A stretch of 36,288 bases of DNA, taken from positions 1 to 36,288 of the forward strand of contig NZ_LZKP01000069.1 of assembly GCF_001672895.1 (NCBI RefSeq), in the 5' to 3' direction. The stretch comes from Mycobacterium sp. E740 (lineage in GTDB: Bacteria > Actinomycetota > Actinomycetes > Mycobacteriales > Mycobacteriaceae). Of this stretch, positions 19,896-30,003 are shown piece by piece. The position numbers were made by a program, and so were the translations under genes. Numbering within the stretch: position 1 is the stretch's first letter; every line of letters starts with the position of its first letter. The notes below the pieces were generated by a model, which saw only the letters and a program-made list of their open reading frames with translations, had not been told where the DNA came from and did not search any database.

Positions 19896-20443
19896 CGACA
19901 GACGACGACGCGGGTCCACCCGAGCACCTGGCGAACCTGCGTGGGATGGATCTGGTGCGACGGGCGCTCGAAGAAGCCCGCGGCGCGGCCCGTACGCAGG
20001 GAAAGGATGTCGGCCGCGGGCGCGGGCAGGCGCCGCGCCGGATCGCCGGCAACAGCCGGCGGCGCTGGTCGGGTCCGGGTCCGGACGCCCGAGATCCGCA
20101 ACCGCTGGGCACCGCGGCCAGCGACGTGGCGCGCAGCCGCGGGTGGTCCGGCCGCGTCGCCGAGGGAGGTGTGTTCGGCCGGTGGGCCGCGGTCGTCGGC
20201 GAGGGGATCGCCGCACACGCGACACCGACCTCGCTCAACGACGGTGTGCTGACCATCTCGGCGGAGTCGACCGCGTGGGCCACGCAGTTGCGGATGGTGC
20301 AGGGGCAGGTGTTGGCCAAGATCGCCGACGCCGTGGGTGACGGCGTCGTCAAGTCGCTGAAAATCATCGGCCCCGTCGGGCCGTCGTGGCGCAAGGGCCG
20401 CTATCACATCGCCGGGCGAGGCCCGCGCGACACCTACGGATAA
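19892..20443 (+). CDS. dciA: DUF721 protein, DciA-type replicative helicase loader (Rv0004 family)
   Basis: DciA proteins interact with the replicative helicase DnaB and replace DnaC/DnaI-type loaders in most bacteria. The 183-residue protein has a disordered basic N-terminus (about residues 1-85, rich in Arg and Gly). The DUF721 domain (about 88-170) is recognised by [41 protein letters not shown] and the [10 protein letters not shown] strand. The GxxxxHxxP-like pattern (IAAHATP) is typical. It overlaps recF by four bases. In mycobacteria it is linked to DnaB recruitment and replication. Position in the recF-gyrB interval matches other mycobacteria. Confidence 0.92.
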   Translation: MTTDDDAGPPEHLANLRGMDLVRRALEEARGAARTQGKDVGRGRGQAPRRIAGNSRRRWSGPGPDARDPQPLGTAASDVARSRGWSGRVAEGGVFGRWAAVVGEGIAAHATPTSLNDGVLTISAESTAWATQLRMVQGQVLAKIADAVGDGVVKSLKIIGPVGPSWRKGRYHIAGRGPRDTYG

Positions 20444-20570
20444 TGCCCGTTGCCAATTGGCTGAGAGGCGCGAGGACGGCGCGATCTTACTTCTCAAGCG
20501 TCCTCAGGCACCTTTGATGAAGAAATTCCACAGGCGGCTCAAATAGGTGTGCAGAAACGCCGCCTCAGAA

Positions 20571-20599
20571 TCGGTGCTGTCGCCCTCGGGCGGTAGACT
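20571..20599 (+). promoter_or_regulatory. Candidate promoter for gyrB-gyrA
   Basis: TAGACT (20594-20599) is a good -10. The -35 at 17 bases (TCGGTG, 20571-20576) is poor, which is common in mycobacteria. Transcription would begin near 20606, leaving a leader of about 68 bases. Gyrase genes in mycobacteria are induced when supercoiling is relaxed; whether this promoter carries that response cannot be read from sequence. Confidence 0.5.
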
Positions 20600-20625
20600 G
20601 GACAGCGATCGCGGGCGGCTGTTGA

Positions 20626-22701
<2,076 letters not shown>

Positions 22702-22722
22702 TCAACCCTCGAAGGTTATTCA

Positions 22723-25230
22723 ATGACTGACACCACGTTGCCGCCCGGCGACGAAGCAGGCGACCGCATCGAACCGGTCGACATCCAGCAGGAGATGCAG
22801 CGCAGCTACATCGATTACGCGATGAGCGTGATCGTCGGCCGTGCACTGCCCGAGGTCCGCGACGGCCTCAAGCCGGTGCACCGCCGGGTGCTGTACGCCA
22901 TGTTCGACTCCGGCTTCCGGCCTGACCGTGGCCACGCGAAATCCGCGCGCTCGGTCGCCGAGACGATGGGTAACTATCACCCCCACGGCGATTCGTCGAT
23001 CTACGACACCCTGGTCCGGATGGCACAGCCGTGGTCGCTGCGCTATCCGTTGGTCGACGGGCAGGGCAACTTCGGTTCGCCGGGCAACGACCCGCCGGCC
23101 GCCATGCGGTACACCGAGGCGCGGCTCACTCCCCTGGCGATGGAGATGCTGCGCGAAATCGACGAGGAGACAGTCGATTTCATTCCGAACTATGACGGAC
23201 GTGTGCAGGAGCCCACGGTCCTGCCGAGCCGGTTCCCGAACCTGCTTGCCAACGGCTCGGGCGGCATCGCCGTCGGCATGGCCACCAACATGCCGCCGCA
23301 CAACCTGCGCGAACTCGCCGAAGCGGTGTACTGGTGCCTGGAGAACCACGAGGCCGACGAAGAGGCCACGCTCGCGGCCGTCACCGAACGCGTCAAGGGC
23401 CCTGACTTTCCGACGTCGGGACTCATCGTCGGCTCCCAAGGCATCAATGACACGTACACCACCGGCCGAGGGTCGATCCGGATGCGCGGCGTGTGCGAGA
23501 TCGAAGAGGACAACCGCGGCCGTACCGGCATCGTCATCACCGAGCTGCCGTATCAGGTCAACCACGACAACTTCATCACGTCGATCGCCGAGCAGGTGCG
23601 TGACGGCAAGCTGGTCGGCATCTCCAACATCGAGGACCAGTCCAGCGACCGCGTCGGACTGCGAATCGTGGTGGAGCTCAAGCGAGATGCCGTCGCGAAG
23701 GTCGTGCTGAACAACCTCTACAAGCACACCCAGCTGCAGACGAGCTTCGGCGCCAACATGCTGGCGATCGTCGACGGCGTCCCGCGCACGCTGCGGCTCG
23801 ACCAGCTGATCCGGCACTACGTCAACCACCAACTCGACGTGATCGTGCGCCGCACCCGCTACCGGTTGCGCAAGGCGAACGAGCGCGCCCACATCCTGCG
23901 CGGCCTGGTCAAGGCGCTCGATGCGCTCGACGAGGTGATCGCGTTGATCCGGGCCTCCGAGACGGTCGACGTCGCACGCCAAGGCCTGATCGAGTTGCTC
24001 GACATCGACGAGATCCAGGCCCAGGCGATCCTGGACATGCAGCTGCGCCGCCTGGCCGCCCTGGAGCGCCAGAAGATCGTCGACGACCTGGCTAAGATCG
24101 AGGCCGAGATCGCCGACCTCGAGGACATCCTGGCCAAGCCCGAACGCCAGCGCGCGATCGTGCGGGACGAGCTCAAGGAGATCGTCGACAAGTACGGCGA
24201 CGACCGGCGGACCCGCATCGTCGCCGCGGACGGCGACGTCAACGACGAGGATCTGATCGCCCGCGAAGACGTGGTCGTGACGATCACCGAGACCGGCTAC
24301 GCCAAGCGGACCAAGACCGACCTGTACCGCAGCCAGAAGCGCGGCGGCAAGGGCGTGCAGGGTGCCGGACTCAAGCAGGACGACATCGTCAACCACTTCT
24401 TCGTGTGCTCGACCCACGACTGGATCCTGTTCTTCACCACCCAGGGCCGGGTGTACCGCGCCAAGGCGTACGACCTGCCGGAAGCGTCGCGCACCGCGCG
24501 GGGCCAGCATGTCGCGAACCTGCTGGCGTTCCAGCCCGAGGAGCGCATCGCGCAGGTGATCCAGATCAAGAGCTACGAGGACGCCCCGTACCTGGTGCTG
24601 GCGACCCGCAACGGGCTGGTGAAGAAGTCCAAGCTGGTCGACTTCGACTCCAACCGGTCGGGCGGCATCGTCGCGGTGAACCTGCGCGACGGCGACGAGC
24701 TCGTCGGCGCCGTGTTGTGCTCGGCCGACGACGATCTGCTGCTGGTGTCGGCCAAGGGCCAGTCGATCCGGTTCTCGGCGACCGACGAGGCGCTGCGGCC
24801 GATGGGCCGGGCCACCTCCGGTGTGCAGGGCATGCGGTTCAACACCGACGACGCGCTGCTGTCGCTGAACGTGGTGCGGCCGGACACCTACCTGCTGGTC
24901 GCCACCTCCGGCGGATACGCCAAGCGCACCGCGATCGACGAGTACCCGGTACAGGGCCGCGGCGGCAAAGGGGTCCTGACGATCCAATACGACAAACGCC
25001 GTGGCAATCTTGTGGGTGCGTTGATCGTCGATGACGACACAGAGTTGTACGCCATCACATCGGGTGGGGGTGTCATCCGGACAGCCGCTCGCCAGGTCCG
25101 AAAGGCCGGGCGGCAAACCAAGGGTGTTCGGTTGATGAACCTGGGTGAGGGAACGACACTGATAGCCATCGCGCGCAACGCGGAGGAAGGCGACAGCACC
25201 GACGAGGTCAACACCGACCCCGGGGCCTGA
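22723..25230 (+). CDS. gyrA: DNA gyrase subunit A
   Basis: GyrA cuts and rejoins DNA through its active-site tyrosine. The 835-residue protein has the catalytic Tyr130 in [10 protein letters not shown] and the GyrA-box [10 protein letters not shown] in the C-terminal beta-pinwheel, required for wrapping DNA. The quinolone-binding helix reads [12 protein letters not shown]: Ser91 stands where M. tuberculosis has Ala90, with Asp95 and Thr96 at the positions of Asp94 and Ser/Thr95. There is no intein. It is in an operon with gyrB. Confidence 0.98.
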   Translation: MTDTTLPPGDEAGDRIEPVDIQQEMQRSYIDYAMSVIVGRALPEVRDGLKPVHRRVLYAMFDSGFRPDRGHAKSARSVAETMGNYHPHGDSSIYDTLVRMAQPWSLRYPLVDGQGNFGSPGNDPPAAMRYTEARLTPLAMEMLREIDEETVDFIPNYDGRVQEPTVLPSRFPNLLANGSGGIAVGMATNMPPHNLRELAEAVYWCLENHEADEEATLAAVTERVKGPDFPTSGLIVGSQGINDTYTTGRGSIRMRGVCEIEEDNRGRTGIVITELPYQVNHDNFITSIAEQVRDGKLVGISNIEDQSSDRVGLRIVVELKRDAVAKVVLNNLYKHTQLQTSFGANMLAIVDGVPRTLRLDQLIRHYVNHQLDVIVRRTRYRLRKANERAHILRGLVKALDALDEVIALIRASETVDVARQGLIELLDIDEIQAQAILDMQLRRLAALERQKIVDDLAKIEAEIADLEDILAKPERQRAIVRDELKEIVDKYGDDRRTRIVAADGDVNDEDLIAREDVVVTITETGYAKRTKTDLYRSQKRGGKGVQGAGLKQDDIVNHFFVCSTHDWILFFTTQGRVYRAKAYDLPEASRTARGQHVANLLAFQPEERIAQVIQIKSYEDAPYLVLATRNGLVKKSKLVDFDSNRSGGIVAVNLRDGDELVGAVLCSADDDLLLVSAKGQSIRFSATDEALRPMGRATSGVQGMRFNTDDALLSLNVVRPDTYLLVATSGGYAKRTAIDEYPVQGRGGKGVLTIQYDKRRGNLVGALIVDDDTELYAITSGGGVIRTAARQVRKAGRQTKGVRLMNLGEGTTLIAIARNAEEGDSTDEVNTDPGA

Positions 25231-25259
25231 GCAGTGACTCGACCAGTGAGGAGCCGTAG

Positions 25260-26108
25260 GTGAGTTCACCGAACGAGCCGGGACGCCCCCGTGTGGGCGA
25301 AAGTCCGGGCCCCGCAACCGGCCCTGCCAACGGCTCCGCGGCCAACAACGACGCGCTCGGCGCCCGGCCGGAGGTCGCCGACCGCCCAGACGTCCCGCCC
25401 TGGCAGCGCGGACCTGCGGCGAGGGCGGCGCAGTCGGGACAGCCGCAGCCCGGTCAACGACCGCCGGAGCGGCCCGCCGACGACGGCCGGGGGCCGGCAG
25501 CGCGGACGAACCGGTTCACCTCGGGCGGCCCTTCGACCGAGGAGGCGCCGCCGCGCGGTGACCGGCCCGGGCCGGATGCACAGCGCCAGGAGACCTACGC
25601 CAGCGAGCTGCCGGACCTGTCCGGACCGATGCCGCGCCCGCCGCAAGCCCAGCAGCAACGCAAACCTGCCGAGCGGCCCGGCGCGGAACCGGCGCACCGG
25701 CCGCCCTCGGGCCCCCGCGTCCAGGTCGGCACCCGGCACAAGGGCCCCGTTCGCGCGAGCATGCAGATCCGCCGGATCGACCCTTGGAGCACCTTGAAGG
25801 TCTCCGCGGTGCTGTCCGTCGCGCTGTTCTTCGTGTGGATGATCGCGGTCGCGTTCCTCTACCTGGTCCTCGGCGGGATGGGCGTATGGAGCAAGCTCAA
25901 CAGCAATGTCGGCGATCTGCTCACCAGCGCCGGCGGCGGCTCCGGCGGCGAACTCGTCTCCGCGGGCACCATCTTCGGCAGCGCGACGCTGATCGGATTG
26001 GTCAACATCGTGCTGTTGACCGCGATGGCGACCATCGGCGCGTTCGTCTACAACCTGACCACGGACTTGGTCGGGGGCGTGGAAGTCACGCTCGCCGACC
26101 GGGACTGA
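25260..26108 (+). CDS. DUF3566 membrane protein (Rv0007 family)
   Basis: This 282-residue protein starts at GTG 25260, with GAGGAG upstream and 29 bases after gyrA. About 160 N-terminal residues are disordered, rich in Pro, Gly, Ala, Gln and Arg. The conserved domain begins [21 protein letters not shown]. It has two TM segments (about residues 178-204 and 240-265) around a loop with Ser/Gly repeats, and ends [12 protein letters not shown]3566 follows gyrA in many actinobacteria. Its function is unknown to me; the location suggests co-expression with gyrase. Confidence 0.92.
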   Translation: MSSPNEPGRPRVGESPGPATGPANGSAANNDALGARPEVADRPDVPPWQRGPAARAAQSGQPQPGQRPPERPADDGRGPAARTNRFTSGGPSTEEAPPRGDRPGPDAQRQETYASELPDLSGPMPRPPQAQQQRKPAERPGAEPAHRPPSGPRVQVGTRHKGPVRASMQIRRIDPWSTLKVSAVLSVALFFVWMIAVAFLYLVLGGMGVWSKLNSNVGDLLTSAGGGSGGELVSAGTIFGSATLIGLVNIVLLTAMATIGAFVYNLTTDLVGGVEVTLADRD

Positions 26109-26148
26109 TTGTCGGCCCGCCCGACGCGACTGAGGCGCGCTTCGCGGT

Positions 26149-26178
26149 TTGGGCGGAAGCCTACGATTGCGGTAATCT
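26149..26178 (+). promoter_or_regulatory. Promoter for the tRNA-Ile/tRNA-Ala unit
   Basis: TTGGGC (26149-26154), 18 bases, TAATCT (26173-26178). The predicted start near 26185 is about 19 bases before tRNA-Ile. It lies in the 95-base gap after the DUF3566 gene. Confidence 0.5.
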
Positions 26179-26203
26179 CGTCGCTCGGCCGTAGCGGCGA
26201 TAC

Positions 26204-26277
26204 GGGGCTATAGCTCAGGCGGTTAGAGCGCTTCGCTGATAACGAAGAGGTCGGAGGTTCGAGTCCTCCTAGCCCCA
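26204..26277 (+). tRNA. ileT: tRNA-Ile (anticodon GAT)
   Basis: The 74-base gene has a perfect seven-pair acceptor stem (GGGGCTA with TAGCCCC) and discriminator A at 26277. The anticodon stem is CTTCG/CGAAG around loop CTGATAA, with anticodon GAT at 26238-26240. The T-arm GGAGG-TTCGAGT-CCTCC is complete. CCA is not encoded. Confidence 0.98.
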
Positions 26278-26293
26278 CGGAAAGGTTTCCACC

Positions 26294-26422
26294 ATGAGGC
26301 GGGTGCTGTTGATCGCCACGGCGATCGCCGCCGCAGTCGCAGTCGCCGTCTGGCGGTCACGCCACGGCGCCGAGGTGTGGCACACGGCGCCCGACGCGCC
26401 GCAGGCAGTCCAGGGGCCTTAG
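26294..26422 (+). CDS. 42-residue single-span membrane peptide between two tRNAs (possibly DLW-39 family)
   Basis: An ATG at 26294, preceded by GGAAAGG, opens a 42-codon frame. The first half is hydrophobic (MRRVLLIATAIAAAVAVAVW), a likely membrane helix after two positive charges. The second half is hydrophilic with GAEVWHTAPDAP. The shape and the EVW(H)TA segment resemble actinobacterial DLW-39 small proteins, which as I recall lie near this locus in other actinobacteria; the family call is tentative. The TAG stop (26420-26422) is made of bases 8-10 of the tRNA-Ala gene. RNase processing of the tRNA would therefore cut off the stop codon unless translation finishes first. Confidence 0.6.
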   Translation: MRRVLLIATAIAAAVAVAVWRSRHGAEVWHTAPDAPQAVQGP

Positions 26423-26485
26423 CTCAGTTGGTAGAGCGCTACCTTTGCAAGGTAGATGTCAGGAGTTCGATTCTCCTAGGCTCCA
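26413..26485 (+). tRNA. alaT: tRNA-Ala (anticodon TGC)
   Basis: The 73-base gene has acceptor GGGGCCT paired with AGGCTCC, including one G-U pair, and discriminator A at 26485. The anticodon stem is CTACC/GGTAG with loop TTTGCAA and anticodon TGC at 26446-26448. CCA is not encoded. It probably shares a transcript with tRNA-Ile, 135 bases upstream. Confidence 0.98.
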
Positions 26486-26513
26486 CTCCACTTCCCTTCG
26501 CGCACGGCGCTTC

Positions 26514-26945
26514 TCACGGCCGCGGCGAGACCTCCACGCTGGGCGGCAGCGGCGACGGCTCCGGCCGCGTCGAGCGTCGCACTATCGAGAACGCCACCGC
26601 TCCCCCGGCCAACGCCGCGACTCCGACGCCGGCCAGTATCAGCCTGCGCCTGCGCAACCGCGTCTTGGCGGCGTGCGGCGAAGCACCCGCCAGCGCCTGC
26701 GAGACCCTCTCCTGCGCCGCGGTGATCTCCTGTGCGATCGCCTCCTGAGCGGTGGCGAGATTCAGCTGCGCCTGCAGGCGGCTGCGGCGATAGCGTTCGC
26801 CTACCCATGACGCCGAGGACGCAGCTCCGTTGGCCCCCAGACCCAGCGCGCCGCGCGTGACGTCGACCGGGCCGACAGCCGTGTACTTCAGGCCGCGGCT
26901 CAACCGCTGACCGGGAGTCAACCGGACTTCCGTCTTCGAGCTCAT
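26514..26945 (-). CDS. cwsA: Cell wall synthesis protein CwsA
   Basis: CwsA is a small mycobacterial membrane protein that interacts with CrgA and Wag31 and affects polar growth and division. This 143-residue protein begins MSSKTEVRLTPGQRLSRGLKY, has a helical, Gln/Ala-rich middle (likely coiled coil, about residues 48-90), one C-terminal TM segment (about 101-122) and the ending PEPSPLPPSVEVSPRP, nearly identical to the M. tuberculosis terminus. It converges on the tRNA-Ala gene and is divergent from ppiA. crgA lies 1.2 kb away. Confidence 0.92.
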   Translation of the reverse strand: MSSKTEVRLTPGQRLSRGLKYTAVGPVDVTRGALGLGANGAASSASWVGERYRRSRLQAQLNLATAQEAIAQEITAAQERVSQALAGASPHAAKTRLRRRRLILAGVGVAALAGGAVAFSIVRRSTRPEPSPLPPSVEVSPRP

Positions 26946-27016
26946 GACGCACCTCTTTCGCTCCTGCGGGCGGGGGTGCTAACAGCCTGCCATCTAGCGC
27001 AACTCAGCGGTGCCCG

Positions 27017-27044
27017 TTGGGTCGCCAAAGCGGCGTGGCACACT
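27017..27044 (+). promoter_or_regulatory. Candidate promoter for leaderless ppiA
   Basis: TTGGGT (27017-27022), 16 bases, CACACT (27039-27044). Transcription would begin at or next to the GTG at 27053. No Shine-Dalgarno is visible before this GTG. Confidence 0.35.
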
Positions 27045-27052
27045 GGCATCCC

Positions 27053-27580
27053 GTGACGAGCCCCATTCAGACAGCGACCGCGACCCTGCACACCAACCGC
27101 GGCGACATCAAGATCGCACTCTTCGGAAACCATGCGCCCAAGACCGTCGCCAACTTCGTGGGACTGGCACAGGGAACCAAGGACTACAGCGGCGAGAACG
27201 CTTCGGGCAGCACGTCCGGGCCCTTCTACGACGGCGTCGTCTTTCACCGCGTCATCGACGGCTTCATGATCCAGGGCGGCGACCCGACGGGCACCGGCCG
27301 CGGTGGGCCGGGCTACAAGTTCGAGGACGAGTTCCATCCCGAGCTGCAGTTCGACAAGCCCTACCTGCTGGCGATGGCCAACGCCGGCCCCGGCACCAAT
27401 GGATCGCAGTTCTTCATCACCGTCACCAAGACTCCGCACCTGAACCGCAAGCACACGATCTTCGGCGAGGTTGTCGACCCCGAGTCGCAGAAGGTCGTCG
27501 ACGCGATCGCGACGACGGCGACGGACCGCAGCGACCGGCCGACCGATCCCGTGGTCGTCGACTCGATCACCATCGCCTGA
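27053..27580 (+). CDS. ppiA: Peptidyl-prolyl cis-trans isomerase PpiA (cyclophilin)
   Basis: This is a 175-residue cyclophilin that speeds proline isomerisation in protein folding. It has the catalytic [22 protein letters not shown] and the [14 protein letters not shown] motif, with the conserved Trp position of human cyclophilin replaced by His ([12 protein letters not shown]). I chose GTG 27053 because sequence identity with the M. tuberculosis protein starts there; 27017 would add unrelated residues. No signal peptide is seen, so it is likely cytoplasmic. Confidence 0.95.
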   Translation: MTSPIQTATATLHTNRGDIKIALFGNHAPKTVANFVGLAQGTKDYSGENASGSTSGPFYDGVVFHRVIDGFMIQGGDPTGTGRGGPGYKFEDEFHPELQFDKPYLLAMANAGPGTNGSQFFITVTKTPHLNRKHTIFGEVVDPESQKVVDAIATTATDRSDRPTDPVVVDSITIA

Positions 27581-27589
27581 GCCCAGCGC

Positions 27590-28012
27590 TCAGGCGCCGC
27601 CCCCGGCGTAACCGGCAGCGGTCAGCGCGTCCAGCACGTGCAGCGGATCGGTACCCAGATCCCACCGCGTGAATACGAGCAGCCGGTCGTCGATGGTGTC
27701 GATTTCAAGTAGCCGAACTTTGCGGGCCAACCGCCGGAACTCGGTGATCCGGATCAGCTTGATGTCGGTGCGCGGCAACACCTTCGCGCCGAACAAGCCG
27801 CGGACGACAAGCCCACCCGCTTCGATTGCCAGCTTCGGCCGGGCACGCCACGAGAGGCTTGCAAACACAACTAAACCCGCACCGGCAACGCCGGCCAGAA
27901 CGCGGCCCGGCAGGTCTGTGATCAGGGTCACAGCGGCGATCACCAAGATCAGGCCTCCGATTCCACACGCGGCGATGCCAGCAGTCGACGGACTCCACTG
28001 AGTTTGCTGCAT
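27590..28012 (-). CDS. PH-domain membrane protein (Rv0010c family)
   Basis: This 140-residue protein starts at ATG 28012 (MQQTQW), matching the M. tuberculosis start. Two hydrophobic segments (about residues 9-30 and 36-54) form an N-terminal hairpin. A bacterial PH-like domain follows (about 57-130), including RARPKLAIEAGGLVVRGLFG, TEFRRLARKVRLLEIDT and the ending DPLHVLDALTAAGYAG. Function is unknown. It ends ten bases from the ppiA stop on the other strand. Its upstream region contains a DnaA box and two palindromes. Confidence 0.9.
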   Translation of the reverse strand: MQQTQWSPSTAGIAACGIGGLILVIAAVTLITDLPGRVLAGVAGAGLVVFASLSWRARPKLAIEAGGLVVRGLFGAKVLPRTDIKLIRITEFRRLARKVRLLEIDTIDDRLLVFTRWDLGTDPLHVLDALTAAGYAGGGA

Positions 28013-28047
28013 GGGTTCTGCACACCCTCTCACCGCAGTCGATGCGG

Positions 28048-28056
28048 TTATCCACA
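28048..28056 (+). promoter_or_regulatory. Perfect DnaA box in the leader of the PH-domain gene
   Basis: TTATCCACA at 28048-28056 is the canonical DnaA box, 36 bases upstream of the start codon at 28012. It is 12 kb from oriC. A chance occurrence is possible, but it sits in a short non-coding gap. Confidence 0.5.
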
Positions 28057-28062
28057 AGTGCT

Positions 28063-28095
28063 ATCCCCAATGGGGATGAATCACATCGGTGTGAT
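28063..28095. repeat. Two tandem palindromes between crgA and the PH-domain gene
   Basis: ATCCCC-AAT-GGGGAT (28063-28077) and ATCACA-TCGG-TGTGAT (28080-28095) are perfect inverted repeats two bases apart. They lie between the crgA stop and the PH-domain gene start, beside the DnaA box. They may be operators or a crgA terminator hairpin; no T-run follows on the minus strand. Confidence 0.6.
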
Positions 28096-28167
28096 CTGAT
28101 TACTCCGCGGTTGCTGGCAGGCTAACGACTGGTGACCAGAATGAATTCATCGAACACGACGAACCCG

Positions 28168-28431
28168 TCAGCGCCACCGCATGGTGAGCAACAGTCCGGT
28201 GATCATGAAGGCAAACGCGATCGCGTAGTTCCACGGGCCCAGGTCGGCGAGGAACGGAATGGCGGACGACGCCAGCTGGAAAACCAGCAGCCAGACGAGA
28301 CCGATCAGCATCAGGCCGACGAACAGCACCACGAACCACGTGCTCGACGGGCCCGCCTTGACCTTGACGGGCGTCCGGCTCACCGGGCTGACGGCGAAGT
28401 CGTTCTTCTTGCGAACCTTGGACTTGGGCAT
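28168..28431 (-). CDS. crgA: Cell division protein CrgA
   Basis: CrgA is a small septum protein that binds FtsZ, FtsQ, FtsI and CwsA and helps recruit FtsI. The 87-residue protein begins [12 protein letters not shown], has TM segments at about residues 29-51 and 66-84, and ends [11 protein letters not shown], as in all mycobacterial CrgA proteins. It is six residues shorter than I recall for M. tuberculosis, in the inter-TM loop. It is transcribed divergently from the DUF881 gene. Confidence 0.95.
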   Translation of the reverse strand: MPKSKVRKKNDFAVSPVSRTPVKVKAGPSSTWFVVLFVGLMLIGLVWLLVFQLASSAIPFLADLGPWNYAIAFAFMITGLLLTMRWR

Positions 28432-28460
28432 GGGTACCTTCGGGACAACTGGGTGCGACG

Positions 28461-28482
28461 ATGTTAGGTACGAGCCTAACGT
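28461..28482. promoter_or_regulatory. Palindromic divergent promoter for crgA and the DUF881 gene
   Basis: GTTAGG (28463-28468) and CCTAAC (28475-28480) are perfect inverted arms around six bases. Each arm overlaps a good -10: TAACGT on the plus strand (28477-28482) and TAACAT on the minus strand (28466-28461). Predicted leaders to the two start codons are about 24 bases each. No clear -35 is seen on either side. Confidence 0.6.
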
Positions 28483-28513
28483 AGGCCCGCCACAGCACAG
28501 TCAGGGAAGCCCG

Positions 28514-29305
28514 ATGCAGGGGTTACGCCACCGCTTTCGCAGGCGCGGGACTCGAGCGCCCGCCCAGCGTTCGAGCGTGTGGCGGTACGGCGTGCCGGTG
28601 GTCTGCCTGCTTGCCGGATTGTTGCTCGCCGCGACCCACGACGTCTCCGGCGGCGACGACATCCGCCGCAGCGACGCGCCCCGGCTCGTCGACCTGGTCC
28701 GGGAGACCCAGCAGTCGGTGGACCGGCTCGCCGCCGAGCGGGATTCGCTGGTGACGGCCGTCGACACCCATCACGGGGGCAGCCCCGGGGCGGACGCCGC
28801 GCTCGCCGCGATCACCGGACGTGCCGCGCGCCTGGCGGCCGAGGCCGGCCTGGACCCGCTGCGCGGCGCCGGGCTCGTCGTCACGCTCAACGACGCCCAG
28901 CGGGACGCCGAGGGCCGGTTCCCCCGCGACGCCTCCCCCGACGACCTCGTCGTGCACCAACAGGACATCGACGCCGTCCTCAACGCCTTGTGGAGCGCCG
29001 GCGCCGAGGGTATCCAGATGCAGGACCAGCGGATCATCGGCACGTCGGCGCCCCGTTGCGTCGGAAACACGCTGCTGCTCAACGGCCGCACGTACAGTCC
29101 GCCATACGTGATCACCGCGATCGGCGACGCGTCGGCGATGCAGGCGGCGCTGGCGGCCGCTCCCCTGGTCAACCTCTACCGCCAGTACGTGGTGCGCTTC
29201 GGGCTCGGCTACTCGGAGGAACCGCGCGCCGAGGTGCAACTCGCCGGGCACAAGGACCCGGTCCGGATGAAGTTCGCCAAGCCGGCCGGACCCATCGGCT
29301 GGTGA
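28514..29305 (+). CDS. DUF881 membrane-anchored protein (Rv0012 family)
   Basis: This 263-residue protein starts at ATG 28514 with AGGGAAG upstream. A basic N-terminus precedes one TM segment (about residues 29-47, VPVVCLLAGLLLAATHDVS). A helical, probably coiled-coil stretch follows (about 57-85), then the extracytoplasmic DUF881 domain with GAGLVVTLNDAQRD, VVHQQDIDAVLNALWSAGAEGIQMQDQRI and YVVRFGLGYSEE. DUF881 proteins occur beside division genes (crgA here, sepF or ftsQ elsewhere). The function is not established. A frame opening at 28259 only covers antisense of crgA. Confidence 0.9.
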   Translation: MQGLRHRFRRRGTRAPAQRSSVWRYGVPVVCLLAGLLLAATHDVSGGDDIRRSDAPRLVDLVRETQQSVDRLAAERDSLVTAVDTHHGGSPGADAALAAITGRAARLAAEAGLDPLRGAGLVVTLNDAQRDAEGRFPRDASPDDLVVHQQDIDAVLNALWSAGAEGIQMQDQRIIGTSAPRCVGNTLLLNGRTYSPPYVITAIGDASAMQAALAAAPLVNLYRQYVVRFGLGYSEEPRAEVQLAGHKDPVRMKFAKPAGPIGW

Positions 29306-29320
29306 TTGCCGAAATCCCAA

Positions 29321-29334
29321 CCCAGTAGCCTGGG
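29321..29334 (+). promoter_or_regulatory. Hairpin containing a -10 for leaderless trpG
   Basis: CCCAG-TAGC-CTGGG is a perfect inverted repeat. It contains TAGCCT (29326-29331), which fits the mycobacterial -10 and ends six bases before the trpG ATG at 29338. The trpG mRNA would be leaderless. No Shine-Dalgarno is present. Confidence 0.45.
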
Positions 29335-29337
29335 CTG

Positions 29338-30003
29338 ATGCAGGTCTTGGTCGTCGACAACTACGACAGCTTCGTGTTCAACCTGGTCCAGTACCTGGGC
29401 CAGCTCGGGGTGCACGCGCAGGTGTGGCGCAACGACGATGACCGCCTCGCCTCCGCCGCCGACGTGGCCGAGGAGTTCGACGGGGTGCTGCTCAGCCCCG
29501 GGCCTGGCACGCCGGAGCGTGCCGGGGCATCCATCGCGCTGGTCGAGGCGTGTGCCGCGACCGGGACGCCGCTGCTGGGCGTGTGCCTGGGCCACCAGGC
29601 GATTGGGGTGGCCTTCGGCGCGACCGTCGACCGCGCTCCCGAACTGCTGCACGGCAAGACCAGCGTCGTCCATCATGCGAATTCCGGTGTGCTGCAAGGA
29701 CTTCCGGATCCGTTTACGGCCACCAGGTACCACTCGCTGACCATCCTGCCGGACACGGTGCCCCCCGAGCTGGAGGTCATCGCACGGACCGAGGGCGGCG
29801 TCATCATGGGCGTGCGGCACGTCGATCTACCGATCCACGGGGTGCAGTTCCACCCCGAGTCGATCCTCACCGAGGGTGGCCACCGCATGCTGGCCAACTG
29901 GCTCGGCTACTGCGGCGCCGCACCCGAGGAGTCGCTGGTGCGCCGACTGGAGGACGAGGTGTCGAGCGCCGTCACGGCGGCTACGACGCGAAGCTCAGCG
30001 TGA
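29338..30003 (+). CDS. trpG: Class I glutamine amidotransferase, anthranilate/aminodeoxychorismate synthase component II
   Basis: This is the 221-residue glutaminase subunit that passes ammonia to chorismate in tryptophan or folate synthesis. The catalytic triad is visible: Cys83 in GVCLGHQ, and His172 and Glu174 in FHPES. The LLSPGPGTPE oxyanion segment is at residues 51-60. Sequence alone does not decide between TrpG and PabA; actinobacteria often use one subunit for both. There is no synthase component I gene next to it. The 3' end overlaps the end of pknB on the other strand by 23 bases. Confidence 0.93.
   Translation: MQVLVVDNYDSFVFNLVQYLGQLGVHAQVWRNDDDRLASAADVAEEFDGVLLSPGPGTPERAGASIALVEACAATGTPLLGVCLGHQAIGVAFGATVDRAPELLHGKTSVVHHANSGVLQGLPDPFTATRYHSLTILPDTVPPELEVIARTEGGVIMGVRHVDLPIHGVQFHPESILTEGGHRMLANWLGYCGAAPEESLVRRLEDEVSSAVTAATTRSSA

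Noticed and set aside
22723..25230. Intein in GyrA, as known in M. leprae and others
   Set aside because: The reading frame is of normal length and the active-site region is uninterrupted.
22720..25317. 865-codon open frame on the minus strand opposite gyrA
   Set aside because: It mirrors gyrA codon by codon, has no domain and no upstream ribosome binding site; gyrA is certain.
26204..26485. Direct repeat between the two tRNA genes
   Set aside because: The similarity (GGGGC, TAGCTCAG, TAGAGCGC) is the shared tRNA core, not a recombination repeat or attachment site.
28259..28513. Longer start for the DUF881 gene
   Set aside because: The extra 85 codons are antisense to crgA; the ATG at 28514 has its own ribosome binding site and fits the family start.
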